A DNA stretch of 64,000 bases from an uncultured Eubacterium sp. (GCA_910577225.1 CAJTMV010000015.1:1-64000), one strand, 5' to 3'. Numbered from the stretch's first letter, positions 15,187 to 23,662 are shown. Numbers and translations are program-made. Notes: generated by a model not told the origin, from the sequence alone.

Positions 15187-15705
15187 ATGCAAAAAAATGG
15201 TAGTAAAAAATTTACGTCATGCATCCTTTGTATCATGCTGATTGTGGCTACGGCATCGTTTACAGCTGGTTGTAATGGCAGTACAAAAAAGACGCCTTCT
15301 GCGCAACAGGCGCAGGACAGCGCAGGGAATGATTCCACGGCAGCTTCGTCAGATGAAGACGTAGAAACAGGCGCGCCTGATACATGGCCGGATGGCAGTG
15401 TAATCGGGGAAGGCAGTAAGCAGCTGTCGCTTACCGTTGCAGATGAAACAGGAAGTGAAGTAAAGCTGGAAATTCACACAGATCAGAGTATGTTGGGAGC
15501 AGCGTTATCTGAACTCGGACTGATCGATGGAGAGGAAGGCGAATACGGTCTTTATGTAAAAACCGTGAATGGAAAAACAGCCGATTATGATACAGACGGT
15601 ATGTACTGGGCTCTTTATATTAACGACGAATATGCACAGTCTGGCGTAGATACCGTGGAGATTAAAGAAGGAGACAGTTATAGTTTCAAAATGGAAAAAG
15701 CATGA
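15187..15705 (+). CDS. DUF4430 lipoprotein, probable corrinoid-binding
   Basis: A lipoprotein signal with lipobox FTAGC (Cys about residue 31) is followed by an acidic Ser/Ala-rich linker and a DUF4430 domain (about residues 75-172; LSVTVADETGSEVKLEIHTDQ-like strands, MYWALYINDEYAQSGVDTVEIKEGDSYSF). DUF4430 resembles the beta domain of intrinsic factor and transcobalamin, which caps cobalamin. With the riboswitch upstream and an ECF S component overlapping downstream, a role in capturing cobalamin or a precursor outside the membrane is likely. Confidence 0.85.
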   Translation: MQKNGSKKFTSCILCIMLIVATASFTAGCNGSTKKTPSAQQAQDSAGNDSTAASSDEDVETGAPDTWPDGSVIGEGSKQLSLTVADETGSEVKLEIHTDQSMLGAALSELGLIDGEEGEYGLYVKTVNGKTADYDTDGMYWALYINDEYAQSGVDTVEIKEGDSYSFKMEKA

Positions 15706-16220
15706 AGCTGACAACGAGAGAAATTACGATTTTTGCGATGCTGGGGGCTGTGATGTACGCATCCAAGGTGATTATGGAGCTGGCGCCGAATATTCATCTG
15801 CTGGGTGTATTTACAATAGCATTTACAGTTGTGTATCGTAAAAAGGCGCTGTATCCGATCTATATTTATGTGCTTTTGAACGGTATTTTTTCGGGATTTT
15901 CTGCGTGGTGGATTCCGTATTTGTATCTTTGGACGGTATTATGGGGAGTCGTTATGCTGCTGCCAAAGAAAATGCCGAAGCTGATTCAGCCGGTTGTATA
16001 TATGACGGTTTGCGCCATGCATGGCTTTTTGTTTGGAACATTGTATGCGCCGGTACACGCGGTGATGTTTGGACTTAGTCTGGAAGCTATGATTGCGTGG
16101 ATTGTGGCAGGACTTCCCTGGGATGTGCTGCATGGAATCAGCAATTTTTTTTGCGGGATGTTGATTATGCCGCTGATTTCCATACTGCGTCTGGCGGAAA
16201 AAAGCGTGGAAAAAACTTAA
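15702..16220 (+). CDS. ECF transporter S component, probably for cobalamin or its precursor
   Basis: This 172-residue protein has about six hydrophobic helices (AMLGAVMYASKVIMELAPNIH, VFTIAFTVVYRKKALYPIYIYVLLNG and others) and resembles S components of the CblT/CbrT type that sit behind cobalamin riboswitches. Its ATG overlaps the TGA of the lipoprotein gene. The ATPase and T subunits are not nearby and are presumably a shared ECF module encoded elsewhere. The substrate is inferred from context. Confidence 0.85.
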   Translation: MKLTTREITIFAMLGAVMYASKVIMELAPNIHLLGVFTIAFTVVYRKKALYPIYIYVLLNGIFSGFSAWWIPYLYLWTVLWGVVMLLPKKMPKLIQPVVYMTVCAMHGFLFGTLYAPVHAVMFGLSLEAMIAWIVAGLPWDVLHGISNFFCGMLIMPLISILRLAEKSVEKT

Positions 16221-16224
16221 AAAC

Positions 16225-16254
16225 GGGGCGGAGTCTGTAACCGGACTCCGCCCC
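16225..16254 (+). terminator. Strong terminator between convergent genes
   Basis: GGGGCGGAGTC pairs perfectly with GACTCCGCCCC. The flanking A/T runs allow use from both strands. Confidence 0.85.
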
Positions 16255-16287
16255 TTAAAACGTGTTTGAATATGCATGTTTGCCGGG

Positions 16288-17688
16288 CTAAGAGGTAAGT
16301 ATTGCGGTTTCTTTTTTTGCTTCGGCATCTTCTCTGGCGTCGGATTCTTTTGGAAAGAATTTTCGGTACGTAATTACAAATAACAGGATAGCCAGTATGG
16401 TTGTTAAATAGTCTGTAATCGGCTGCGCAGCTGCCAGCATTGTGGCGGAATGAAAAATCCGCTGAAATAAAAACAGAACCGGCAGATAAATCAGACCCTG
16501 GCGGCTGACAGAAAGAATCAGCGCAGGCAGCGCGGCTCCGGCTGACTGAATCGCATTGATAAATACAAACATCAGACCGATGACCGGACCGGAATAAATA
16601 TAAATGCGGGCAAAGGACATGCCATACGAAAAAGCGTCGGCGTCTTCCAAAAAAGCATGTACCAGAGGATCGGCGCCCCAGTAGCAGACGACGGTCATAA
16701 TGGCGCTCAGTCCGAATGCCAGTATGAGTGAAAATTTTAACACTGCCAGGTAGCGCGTACGGTTTCCGGCGCCGAAACAGTAACCTAAAATCGGCTGGAT
16801 ACCGGTGCCGAGTCCGATTAAGAGCATGACGACGATCATATTGACTTTCATTGCGACGCCAAGTCCGGCTACCGCCATATCTCCGTAATCGGACATAATA
16901 TTATTTACGATAATATTTGAAACGCTCATCAAAATACTATTCAGCGATGCCGGAATACCGATGGCAAAAATACCTGTCGCAATCCCGTTTCCTGCGAGAA
17001 AATATTTAGGATGAATGGATAACAGCGCTTTGTCGGAAAGCAGATGGCGGATATAAAAAAGCGCCGAAAACACATTGCCGAGAACCGTCGCGACAGCTGC
17101 GCCTGCCACATCCCATCCAAAGCCCAGAATCATAACCGGATCCAGGATAATATTGATCAGATTACCGATAATCATGCCCATCATGGCCGCCTGCGCATTT
17201 CCTTCAGCACGGATAATGTTACTGAAACTGTTGCTGAGAATTAAAAATGGAATCGCGGTGGAAACAATGCGCAGATACTGGGATGCATAACCTGACGTAT
17301 CTTCACTGGCGCCGATGGACATGCTTACAGGCGTGGCAAAAATAAATATGACGATCATTGCGATCAGACCGATACAAAGGCCCGTCCAAAAGCAGAACGA
17401 CGAGGCGTTTTTTGCCTTTTCTTTCTTTCCTTCGCCAAGCGTTCTGGAAATCAGGGACGTACCGCCGATACCAAAGAGCATGCCAACAGCCATAAACAGC
17501 AGGAATGCCGGAGTAGCTACGGAAACGGCGGCTACCATGTATGCATCCTTTGTCTGTCCGATAAAAAAGGTATCAGCCAGATTGTAAATAAGAACCATAA
17601 TCATGCTGATAATCGATGGAATTACGTTGCTGATGACAGCTTTGGGTACAGGGGCGTCCCGAAAAATTTCTGTTGTTTTGTCTTTCAT
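16288..17688 (-). CDS. MATE family efflux transporter
   Basis: This 466-residue protein has 12 hydrophobic helices in two MatE halves, with the hallmark NLADTFFIGQTKDAYMVAAVS near the start and the second-half repeat around GLGVAMKVNMIVVMLLIGLGTG-like sequence. MATE proteins export drugs and other compounds using Na+ or H+ gradients. It lies 78 bases downstream of a MarR regulator on the same strand and is probably in its operon, so expression should rise when MarR binds its ligand. Confidence 0.93.
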   Translation of the reverse strand: MKDKTTEIFRDAPVPKAVISNVIPSIISMIMVLIYNLADTFFIGQTKDAYMVAAVSVATPAFLLFMAVGMLFGIGGTSLISRTLGEGKKEKAKNASSFCFWTGLCIGLIAMIVIFIFATPVSMSIGASEDTSGYASQYLRIVSTAIPFLILSNSFSNIIRAEGNAQAAMMGMIIGNLINIILDPVMILGFGWDVAGAAVATVLGNVFSALFYIRHLLSDKALLSIHPKYFLAGNGIATGIFAIGIPASLNSILMSVSNIIVNNIMSDYGDMAVAGLGVAMKVNMIVVMLLIGLGTGIQPILGYCFGAGNRTRYLAVLKFSLILAFGLSAIMTVVCYWGADPLVHAFLEDADAFSYGMSFARIYIYSGPVIGLMFVFINAIQSAGAALPALILSVSRQGLIYLPVLFLFQRIFHSATMLAAAQPITDYLTTILAILLFVITYRKFFPKESDAREDAEAKKETAILTS

Positions 17689-17766
17689 ACAAAATGCTCC
17701 TTTCGCGATATTTAAAATCTGGCTGGATGCAGCCTGGATTTTTAAGATTTGGAAATCTGACGAATC

Positions 17767-18210
17767 TCAGACTTTCCACATATTTTCAAATGCATCGGAT
17801 TCCAGATTGCCAGAAATCCGGTCCAGCATTTTTTCAAGAAGATGGAGTTCGCTTTCTGAAAATCCCCGGAATATAATGCTGTTGATCAAAGGCGATTTTT
17901 CTATGACGTCTGTGACAATCCGCATTCCCTGGTTTGTCAGTAAGATTATTTTGGAACGTCCGTCCGAAGAAGTTTCTTTTTCAATAAACCCTTTGTCCTG
18001 TAAAATTTTCAGCACATGAATCGCGCTCGTATGTCTGACGCCAAAATGAGAAGCCAGATCGGTAAGCGTCGGACGATCGACGCTGTTTTCCATCAGATAA
18101 ATCAGGAAGTCAAACTGAGTAGAAGTCAGCCCGTAACGGCGCAGCGCGCGGTTAAAACTGGCGTCCAGATGGTTATGAATTTTTTTAAAACAGCGTTTCA
18201 GATCTTGCAT
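17767..18210 (-). CDS. MarR family transcriptional regulator
   Basis: This 147-residue winged-helix protein has the MarR core: LTSTQFDFLIYLMENSV, LTDLASHFGVRHTSAIHVLKILQDKGFIEKETSSDGRSKIILLTNQG. The start is ATG 18210 after AGAGGAGAG; a longer in-frame ATG at 18240 lies within the operator. It represses multidrug or stress genes in many bacteria. Here it heads an operon with the MATE exporter and carries a perfect palindrome over its own promoter. Confidence 0.93.
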   Translation of the reverse strand: MQDLKRCFKKIHNHLDASFNRALRRYGLTSTQFDFLIYLMENSVDRPTLTDLASHFGVRHTSAIHVLKILQDKGFIEKETSSDGRSKIILLTNQGMRIVTDVIEKSPLINSIIFRGFSESELHLLEKMLDRISGNLESDAFENMWKV

Positions 18211-18230
18211 CGCAGAACTCTCCTCTAAAA

Positions 18231-18274
18231 TATGTAGCATGCTACATACTAGATCAAAAATGAAAAAAAGTCAA
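18231..18274 (-). promoter_or_regulatory. marR promoter with palindromic operator
   Basis: On the minus strand TTGACT (18269-18274) and TAGTAT (18246-18251) have a 17-bp spacer. The perfect 18-bp palindrome TATGTAGCATGCTACATA (18231-18248) overlaps the -10 box and the start of transcription, as expected for autorepression by MarR. Confidence 0.8.
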
Positions 18275-18418
18275 TAGAAAATTTTTATTTTCGAATCATG
18301 AACAGGCAATGGAAAGGCTGTTTGAAAATATTTGATATTTTTATTCCATAAATCGCAGGAAATATGTTATACTCAAATCTGTAAAATAACAAAAAAAGCG
18401 AAGAAAGGCGGCGGGACA

Positions 18419-18643
18419 TTGTCAAAAAATAAATATCAGTTTGAAAGCAGGATTCATGTGTACAGAGCTACAAAAAGAATGACGCAGCAGGAACTTGCCG
18501 ATTTAACGGGCGTTTCCCGACAGACGATCATGCAGCTTGAACGAAATCGCTATAATCCTTCTATGATGCTGGCGTATAATATTTCAAAAGTATTTGATGT
18601 AACGATTGAAGATTTATTTGATTTTTCGGAGGTAGAAAAGTGA
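18419..18643 (+). CDS. Small XRE-family transcriptional regulator
   Basis: This 74-residue one-domain regulator has the helix-turn-helix MTQQELADLTGVSRQTIMQLERNRYNPSMMLAYNISKVF and a tail ending in DLFDFSEVEK, typical of the YozG-like group. The start is taken as the TTG at 18419, which gives the usual family length; the ribosome-binding region is GGCGGCGGG-like. It overlaps the following membrane-protein gene by four bases, a common pairing in Firmicutes. Confidence 0.88.
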   Translation: MSKNKYQFESRIHVYRATKRMTQQELADLTGVSRQTIMQLERNRYNPSMMLAYNISKVFDVTIEDLFDFSEVEK

Positions 18644-18957
18644 TTGAAATGCTGAATGAACTTGTGAACAATCGAACAGTCCTGATGGCAGGGATATGGT
18701 ATGCCCAGCCGATTACGTTTCTTTTGCTTGTCTTATTTTTTATAAAATCTTCCCGTGATGAAAGAGGACGGGCAATCATTGGAAGAGCAAGTGTGATTGC
18801 GATTATCGTATTCATTGTCATCGTTAATTTTTTTGCAAAAATATCAGACAGTATACCGATCAATTACGATACGGTAGCCTTTTGTGTTCAATGGATATAC
18901 GATATTGTAGTTACGGTTGAGGTCGTCGCAATCCTGATATACAGAAAAATTCAATAA
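18640..18957 (+). CDS. Small membrane protein paired with the XRE regulator
   Basis: This 105-residue protein has three hydrophobic segments (about residues 15-32, 47-67 and 80-100). It starts at GTG 18640 in a GTGA overlap with the regulator, or at ATG 18649. Small XRE-membrane protein pairs of this kind are common, but their function is not known to me. A terminator follows. Confidence 0.75.
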   Translation: MIEMLNELVNNRTVLMAGIWYAQPITFLLLVLFFIKSSRDERGRAIIGRASVIAIIVFIVIVNFFAKISDSIPINYDTVAFCVQWIYDIVVTVEVVAILIYRKIQ

Positions 18958-18968
18958 TCAAAACCCCT

Positions 18969-18997
18969 ATTGCTTATCACTGAAAAGATAAGCAATA
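18969..18997 (+). terminator. Intrinsic terminator after the XRE/membrane pair
   Basis: ATTGCTTATC pairs perfectly with GATAAGCAAT and is followed by ATTTTTG. Confidence 0.8.
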
Positions 18998-19023
18998 TTT
19001 TTGTACTAAAAAGTATAAAATAG

Positions 19024-19052
19024 TTGACATTTAGAAAAAAATAGATTAAACT
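19024..19052 (+). promoter_or_regulatory. Promoter for a small ORF
   Basis: TTGACA (19024-19029) and TAAACT (19047-19052) are spaced by 17 bp, about 55 bases before the 43-residue ORF. Confidence 0.65.
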
Positions 19053-19111
19053 TTTTTTAAGGCAGGATTTTACATTCTAACATTCCCTGCCTGTGAAAGG
19101 AGAAATTAGTA

Positions 19112-19243
19112 ATGGATGATTTGTGGGCAATTGTTTTTTTTATTTTGTTTATTTCAGGCGGCAGCTGCTCCCTGGCAGGTACATGGTGGTGTAAAAACAA
19201 AAATAAGAAAAAGGTAGCAGACGAGCAGCAGGAAAGTAAGTAG
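19112..19243 (+). CDS. Small single-helix membrane protein (43 residues)
   Basis: ATG 19112 follows AAAGGAG with good spacing and a promoter about 55 bases upstream. The product starts MDDLWAIVFFILFISGG, a hydrophobic helix, then GSCSLAGTWWC and a highly basic tail KNKNKKK. It has its own promoter, ribosome-binding site and downstream terminator, so it is very likely expressed. A GGCAGG/CCTGCC hairpin lies in its 5' untranslated region. Function unknown; small membrane-bound regulators and toxins share this architecture. Confidence 0.6.
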   Translation: MDDLWAIVFFILFISGGSCSLAGTWWCKNKNKKKVADEQQESK

Positions 19244-19301
19244 CAAAACCGCGGTCTGTTCACAACTGAATCACCGCCGCTGCTTAAAACGGCACACAGG
19301 G

Positions 19302-19333
19302 ACAGGAAATCAGGAAAAGGTTTCCTGTTTTTT
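19302..19333 (+). terminator. Intrinsic terminator after the small ORF
   Basis: ACAGGAAA pairs with TTTCCTGT and is followed by six T. Confidence 0.8.
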
Positions 19334-19358
19334 GTATGGAAAAGTTTGGATTTGTGAG

Positions 19359-19387
19359 TTGAAAGTAATAAGATTTGGTGGTATACT
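19359..19387 (+). promoter_or_regulatory. Promoter for pyrE
   Basis: TTGAAA (19359-19364) and TATACT (19382-19387) are spaced by 17 bp. The predicted leader is about 130 bases and holds a small ORF at 19450. Confidence 0.75.
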
Positions 19388-19449
19388 AAACAAAGTATAT
19401 TGAGACTTATCTTTTTGGTTTGCGCATTCCTCAGAAAGGATTGCCGGAT

Positions 19450-19506
19450 ATGGGTAAATCGTTGAAAGACAAAGAACACAGAAGAGATAAAAATCCCATA
19501 AAATAA
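19450..19506 (+). CDS. Possible 18-residue leader peptide upstream of pyrE
   Basis: ATG 19450 lies nine bases after AAAGGA and reads MGKSLKDKEHRRDKNPIK, then TAA. The stop codon overlaps the pyrE ribosome-binding region (AAATAAAGGAG), so ribosomes finishing here could reinitiate at pyrE. The composition is strongly basic. It may be a leader peptide or chance. Confidence 0.35.
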   Translation: MGKSLKDKEHRRDKNPIK

Positions 19507-19522
19507 AGGAGAATACAATCAT

Positions 19523-20200
19523 ATGGAACAATACAAAAAAGAGTTTATCGAGTTTATGGTTGACAGCGACGTATTAAAATTCGGAGAATTTGTCTTAAAA
19601 AGCGGCCGTAAATCGCCGTTTTTTATGAATGCCGGCGCATATGTGACAGGAACGCAGCTGGCGAAACTGGGAGAATATTATGCAAGAGCAATCCATGAAT
19701 ATTATGGAGACGATTTTGATATATTGTTTGGCCCGGCATATAAAGGAATACCGCTCAGCGTGGCAACGACGATTGCGTACGCAAGGCTGTATGGGAAGGA
19801 GATTCGTTACTGTTCAAACCGCAAGGAAGAAAAAGATCATGGGGACGCAGGTATCTTACTTGGCAGCAGGATCAAAGACGGCGACCGTGTCGTGATAATC
19901 GAAGATGTAACAACTTCCGGCAAATCGATCGAAGAGACGTTTCCGATTCTCAAAGCGCAGGGAGACGTACAGGTGACCGGACTGATTGTTTCGCTAAACC
20001 GGATGGAAAAAGGACTTTATAGTGAAAAAAGCGCGCTGGATGAGATACAGGAGAAATATGGTATTCGAACAAACGCGATCGTTACGATGCAGGAAGTGAC
20101 GCAATATCTGTATCAGACGCCATATAAAGGAAAAATAATCATCGATGATACATTAAAAGCTGCGATGGATGCATACTATAAACAGTATGGTGCAAAATAA
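19523..20200 (+). CDS. pyrE: Orotate phosphoribosyltransferase
   Basis: This enzyme joins orotate and PRPP to form OMP in pyrimidine synthesis. The 225-residue length fits, with FGEFVLKSGRKSPFFMNAG, FGPAYKGIPLS, YCSNRKEEKDHGDAG (the catalytic flexible loop) and the PRPP-binding VVIIEDVTTSGKSI. The start follows AAAGGAG. No other pyr genes are nearby; it is followed by VanZ-like and peptidase genes. Confidence 0.97.
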   Translation: MEQYKKEFIEFMVDSDVLKFGEFVLKSGRKSPFFMNAGAYVTGTQLAKLGEYYARAIHEYYGDDFDILFGPAYKGIPLSVATTIAYARLYGKEIRYCSNRKEEKDHGDAGILLGSRIKDGDRVVIIEDVTTSGKSIEETFPILKAQGDVQVTGLIVSLNRMEKGLYSEKSALDEIQEKYGIRTNAIVTMQEVTQYLYQTPYKGKIIIDDTLKAAMDAYYKQYGAK

Positions 20201-20215
20201 GCTGAGGATTGGAAA

Positions 20216-20695
20216 TTGAATTATAAAAAGCATAAAAAATTGTACCGGATGGCGGCGTGGCTGCTGTTCGGTCTTTATCTTGTTTCCATGATCTATTTCC
20301 TGTTTTTTGCTGAAAGTATGGGAAGGACTTCCATGGGACAGGAATATCATTATAACCTGCAGCCATTCAAAGAAATTCAGCGTTATCTGACGTATTATGA
20401 TGTGATTGGCCCGTATACGGTATTTTTAAATCTTGCAGGCAATATTCTTGCTTTTGTGCCGTTTGGTCTGTTTTTTCCGCTGCTGTCGCGCCGCAGCCGC
20501 AGTCTGTGGAAGGTGACGCTTATCAGCTTTGAAGTCAGTCTGCTGGTGGAACTGATACAGCTTGTGACGAGAGTCGGGAGCTGCGATGTAGACGATATGA
20601 TTTTAAATACGCTTGGCGGAATGATCGGGTACGTCTGCTTTCGCATTTTGTTTTTCTGTCATAAGATGGGGTTGAAAGGAGCAAAGGAGCTTTAG
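20216..20695 (+). CDS. VanZ family membrane protein
   Basis: This 159-residue protein has four hydrophobic helices and the VanZ pattern: YHYNLQPFKEIQRY, NLAGNILAFVPFGLFFPLL, SLLVELIQLVTRVGSCDVDDMILNTLGGMIGY. VanZ proteins give low-level teicoplanin resistance in some enterococci but are widespread, and their molecular role is unclear. The start is a TTG at 20216. It ends directly against the next gene. Confidence 0.9.
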   Translation: MNYKKHKKLYRMAAWLLFGLYLVSMIYFLFFAESMGRTSMGQEYHYNLQPFKEIQRYLTYYDVIGPYTVFLNLAGNILAFVPFGLFFPLLSRRSRSLWKVTLISFEVSLLVELIQLVTRVGSCDVDDMILNTLGGMIGYVCFRILFFCHKMGLKGAKEL

Positions 20696-21034
20696 ATGAA
20701 GAAAAAAAAGGCACGGGCTGATAAAAATTATAAATTTACCGGCAAAAAGCATTCCAGGCCAGGCGCAGTAGCGCTCGTATTCTCATTTACACCGCTTGTA
20801 TTGTTTATTTATGCGGTTTCAGTTTCCTATCTGCAGGGCGGCCGGGCACAGGAAACGATTGGATGTATTGGATTTGCCGCGGTTTTGGCAGCGCTATTGA
20901 CACTGCGTGTTTCCGTTCGGGAAGCGCGTAAGGAAAATATTATAAAAAAAGTACCGGTTACCGGGGCTGTAATGTCCGTATTGATGCTCGCAGGATGGAT
21001 GACCGTGTATGTAATAGGATGGATTGGATTATGA
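20696..21034 (+). CDS. Small membrane protein, unknown (three helices)
   Basis: This 112-residue protein has a basic N-terminus (MKKKKARADKNYKFTGKKHS) and three hydrophobic stretches. It starts one base after VanZ ends and overlaps the aminopeptidase start by four bases, so all three are in one operon. It resembles a DUF6142-type family in my reading, but I cannot confirm that. Confidence 0.65.
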   Translation: MKKKKARADKNYKFTGKKHSRPGAVALVFSFTPLVLFIYAVSVSYLQGGRAQETIGCIGFAAVLAALLTLRVSVREARKENIIKKVPVTGAVMSVLMLAGWMTVYVIGWIGL

Positions 21035-23106
21035 GTTATCGTGAGATTTATCAAATAGAAAATGAAAAAGCGAAAGAACGATATAACCTCGTACTGGAAC
21101 GTATCCGCCAGGCAGCGGCAAAGCCGGAGACGCAGGAGCGTTTTACAGATTATTTTCAGCGGACGGCGCAATTTATACTGCTGAGCGCGGATGTGCTCGA
21201 TATGGAAGGCAAAGGAGAGCTGGAACATCGTTCTCTGACAGAGTGCGAACAGTTAAACAGACGTCTGTATGAAGATATCCTGCCGCACAATTATGATTGC
21301 AGCTATGCAAATCCGGCCTATGCAGCGGCAAAGCTGGGCGCGGAATTTGGCGGAGCATTGTGTTTTTTGTATACAGAATGCCGTGCGCTGATCGCATATG
21401 CGTTTGAGGGCAGACTGGCGGATATGACGATACTGCTCGAATTGTTTGTCGAAGTTTATACCTGTTTTTGCGACAGCAACGGTACAGACGGGGAGGAAAT
21501 CCGGCGTATTTTGTACTGGCATTTTCATGATTACAGTGAAATATTAGTAACGCAGAGTGTGCGGGAAAGTATCGATCCGCAGCTGGATTTCTTTACCGGA
21601 ATTGTGCGGCATGCAGATTTCAATCAGCTGACTTATCTGTATCGTTATGGGGAATATATTTCAGATAACGAGATAAAAACGGCAGAGTATCTGTCCGGTT
21701 TGTCTGCGGAGCAGATTCAGGCCATGGCAGATACTTTTACAGAGGGGTACCGGATCGGCTTTGAGGTGACCAATAAAGACCTTTCGAAGAAAAAAACGGT
21801 CAGTATTCATTACGCCATAGGCTTTGAGCGGGTAGTGCGGGCCGCCATGCAGAATTTTGCAAAGTTAGGACTAAAAACCGTGATTTTCAGAGATGCCATT
21901 TCTTCGATGGGCAACAAAGGACATGGAAAACGCGGCTGTTATTCTGCGGCGGCAAACCGTCAGTTTGATTTTGATCATCGCAATGACAATGCATGGTATC
22001 TGGATAAAGCGTTTGTCGAACGGAGGCTGGAGGTGCTGCGGGAGGCATACGAGACGTATAAAGAAGCCGCGTCCGTTTTTGCAGGCCCTGCCGTACAGGA
22101 GGTATTTGGCGAAGAACCGTTCGCGCCGGCGAATAAAAAAGAGGCGGCTCATTATGACGAAAAACAGCAGAAGCTGCTTGTTTATTATGCCAATCAGGCC
22201 GGACAGATTACAAATCAGTATATAAAAGGAGAGGAGCGCAGCTTTACCATTATCGCGTATCCGCTGCCGGCGATTGGGGATGATTACGAACAGATTTTTG
22301 CACAGACGGTTCGCTTAAATACGCTGGATTATATGCTTTACCGAAATATGCAGCATCGGCTGATTCAGGTGCTGGATCAGGCTGAGCGGGTGCATATTAC
22401 CGGACAGGGAGGCAACCGTACGGATCTTTACGTTTCGATCTGGAAACTGGAGCGGCCGGATGAACAGACGGCATTTGAAAACTGTGTGGCAGATGTAAAT
22501 ATTCCGGTTGGCGAGGTATTTACTTCTCCGGTTTTGAAAGGAACGTCAGGGGTACTGCACGTCACAGGCGTGTACCTGAACGAGTTATATTATAAAGATC
22601 TTGAGCTGACATTTACCGACGGTATGGTAACCAGCTATACATGCGCCAATTTTACAGATCCGGAAGAAAATAAACGCTATGTGCATGAAAACGTAATGAT
22701 GCAGCATGAGACGCTGCCAATGGGAGAATTTGCAATCGGAACGAACACAACGGCGTATCGTATGGCGAGAGATTTTCAGATTGCCGATAAGCTGCCGATT
22801 TTAATTGCAGAAAAGACAGGCCCGCATTTTGCGGTCGGAGATACCTGTTATTCCCATGCGGAAGATACGAAGGTGTATAATCCGGATGGAAAAGAAATTA
22901 TGGCAAAGGATAATGAGCGGACACAGATACGAAAAGAAGACGCATCCAAAGCATATTTTAATTGTCATACCGATATTACGATACCTTATGATGAGCTGGA
23001 TGCGATTACCGCAATATTGCCGGATGGGAGCACGATCGACGTCATAAGGGATGGAAGGTTTGTAGTACCCGGGACAGAACAGCTAAATATACCTTTGGAA
23101 CAATAA
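21031..23106 (+). CDS. Aminopeptidase, M29-like
   Basis: The start is ATG 21031, in an ATGA overlap with the previous stop. The 691-residue protein has a long helical N-terminal half of unknown role. Its C-terminal half (about residues 430-690) matches M29 metallo-aminopeptidases (AmpS/aminopeptidase T): NIPVGEVFTSP, MGEFAIGTNTTAY, AEKTGPHFAVGDTC and the final CHTDITIPYDELDAI, which carry the Glu, His and Asp metal ligands. It is larger than classic M29 enzymes (about 400 residues) because of the N-terminal region. Cytoplasmic peptide turnover is likely. Confidence 0.85.
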   Translation: MSYREIYQIENEKAKERYNLVLERIRQAAAKPETQERFTDYFQRTAQFILLSADVLDMEGKGELEHRSLTECEQLNRRLYEDILPHNYDCSYANPAYAAAKLGAEFGGALCFLYTECRALIAYAFEGRLADMTILLELFVEVYTCFCDSNGTDGEEIRRILYWHFHDYSEILVTQSVRESIDPQLDFFTGIVRHADFNQLTYLYRYGEYISDNEIKTAEYLSGLSAEQIQAMADTFTEGYRIGFEVTNKDLSKKKTVSIHYAIGFERVVRAAMQNFAKLGLKTVIFRDAISSMGNKGHGKRGCYSAAANRQFDFDHRNDNAWYLDKAFVERRLEVLREAYETYKEAASVFAGPAVQEVFGEEPFAPANKKEAAHYDEKQQKLLVYYANQAGQITNQYIKGEERSFTIIAYPLPAIGDDYEQIFAQTVRLNTLDYMLYRNMQHRLIQVLDQAERVHITGQGGNRTDLYVSIWKLERPDEQTAFENCVADVNIPVGEVFTSPVLKGTSGVLHVTGVYLNELYYKDLELTFTDGMVTSYTCANFTDPEENKRYVHENVMMQHETLPMGEFAIGTNTTAYRMARDFQIADKLPILIAEKTGPHFAVGDTCYSHAEDTKVYNPDGKEIMAKDNERTQIRKEDASKAYFNCHTDITIPYDELDAITAILPDGSTIDVIRDGRFVVPGTEQLNIPLEQ

Positions 23107-23133
23107 ATGCAGATCAACAGGGAGGATAACAAA

Positions 23134-23643
23134 ATGGCAAAAGTAGGAATTGTAATGGGATCCGATTCGGATATGCCGGTTATGGCAAAGGCGGCAGATG
23201 TATTAAAGCAGCTTGGAATCTCATTTGAAATGCGAATTATTTCGGCGCACCGGGAGCCGGATGTATTTTTTGAATATGCAAAAACCGCAGAAGAAAAAGG
23301 ATTGAAAGTAATTATTGCCGGCGCAGGTATGGCCGCGCATCTGCCGGGGATGTGCGCCGCGATCTTTCCGATGCCGGTCATCGGAATACCAATGCATACA
23401 ACGTCGTTAGGAGGCAGAGATTCGCTGTATTCCATCGTACAGATGCCGGGCGGGATACCGGTAGCAACCGTAGCGATTAACGGCGGTGCAAACGCGGCGC
23501 TGCTGGCAGCCAAAATTCTGGCAGTTTCTGACGATGCGCTGCTGAAAAAGCTGAAAGATTACGCCAATGATTTAAAGGAACAGGTTCAGGCAAAAGATGA
23601 AAAGCTGCAGGAGCGCGGATATGAAAACTATGCGGCCGTTTAG
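23134..23643 (+). CDS. purE: N5-carboxyaminoimidazole ribonucleotide mutase
   Basis: This enzyme converts N5-CAIR to CAIR in purine synthesis. The 169-residue protein starts MAKVGIVMGSDSD and has SAHREPD, AGAGMAAHLPGM, GIPM and GRDSLYSIVQMPGGIPVATVAI. The start is ATG 23134 because GGGAGG lies just upstream; the in-frame ATG at 23107 lacks a site. It follows the aminopeptidase by 27 bases. A hairpin with GATGCAGATA/TATCTGCATC arms follows at 23663-23700. Confidence 0.97.
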   Translation: MAKVGIVMGSDSDMPVMAKAADVLKQLGISFEMRIISAHREPDVFFEYAKTAEEKGLKVIIAGAGMAAHLPGMCAAIFPMPVIGIPMHTTSLGGRDSLYSIVQMPGGIPVATVAINGGANAALLAAKILAVSDDALLKKLKDYANDLKEQVQAKDEKLQERGYENYAAV

Positions 23644-23662
23644 ATAAACAACTTCACTGACC

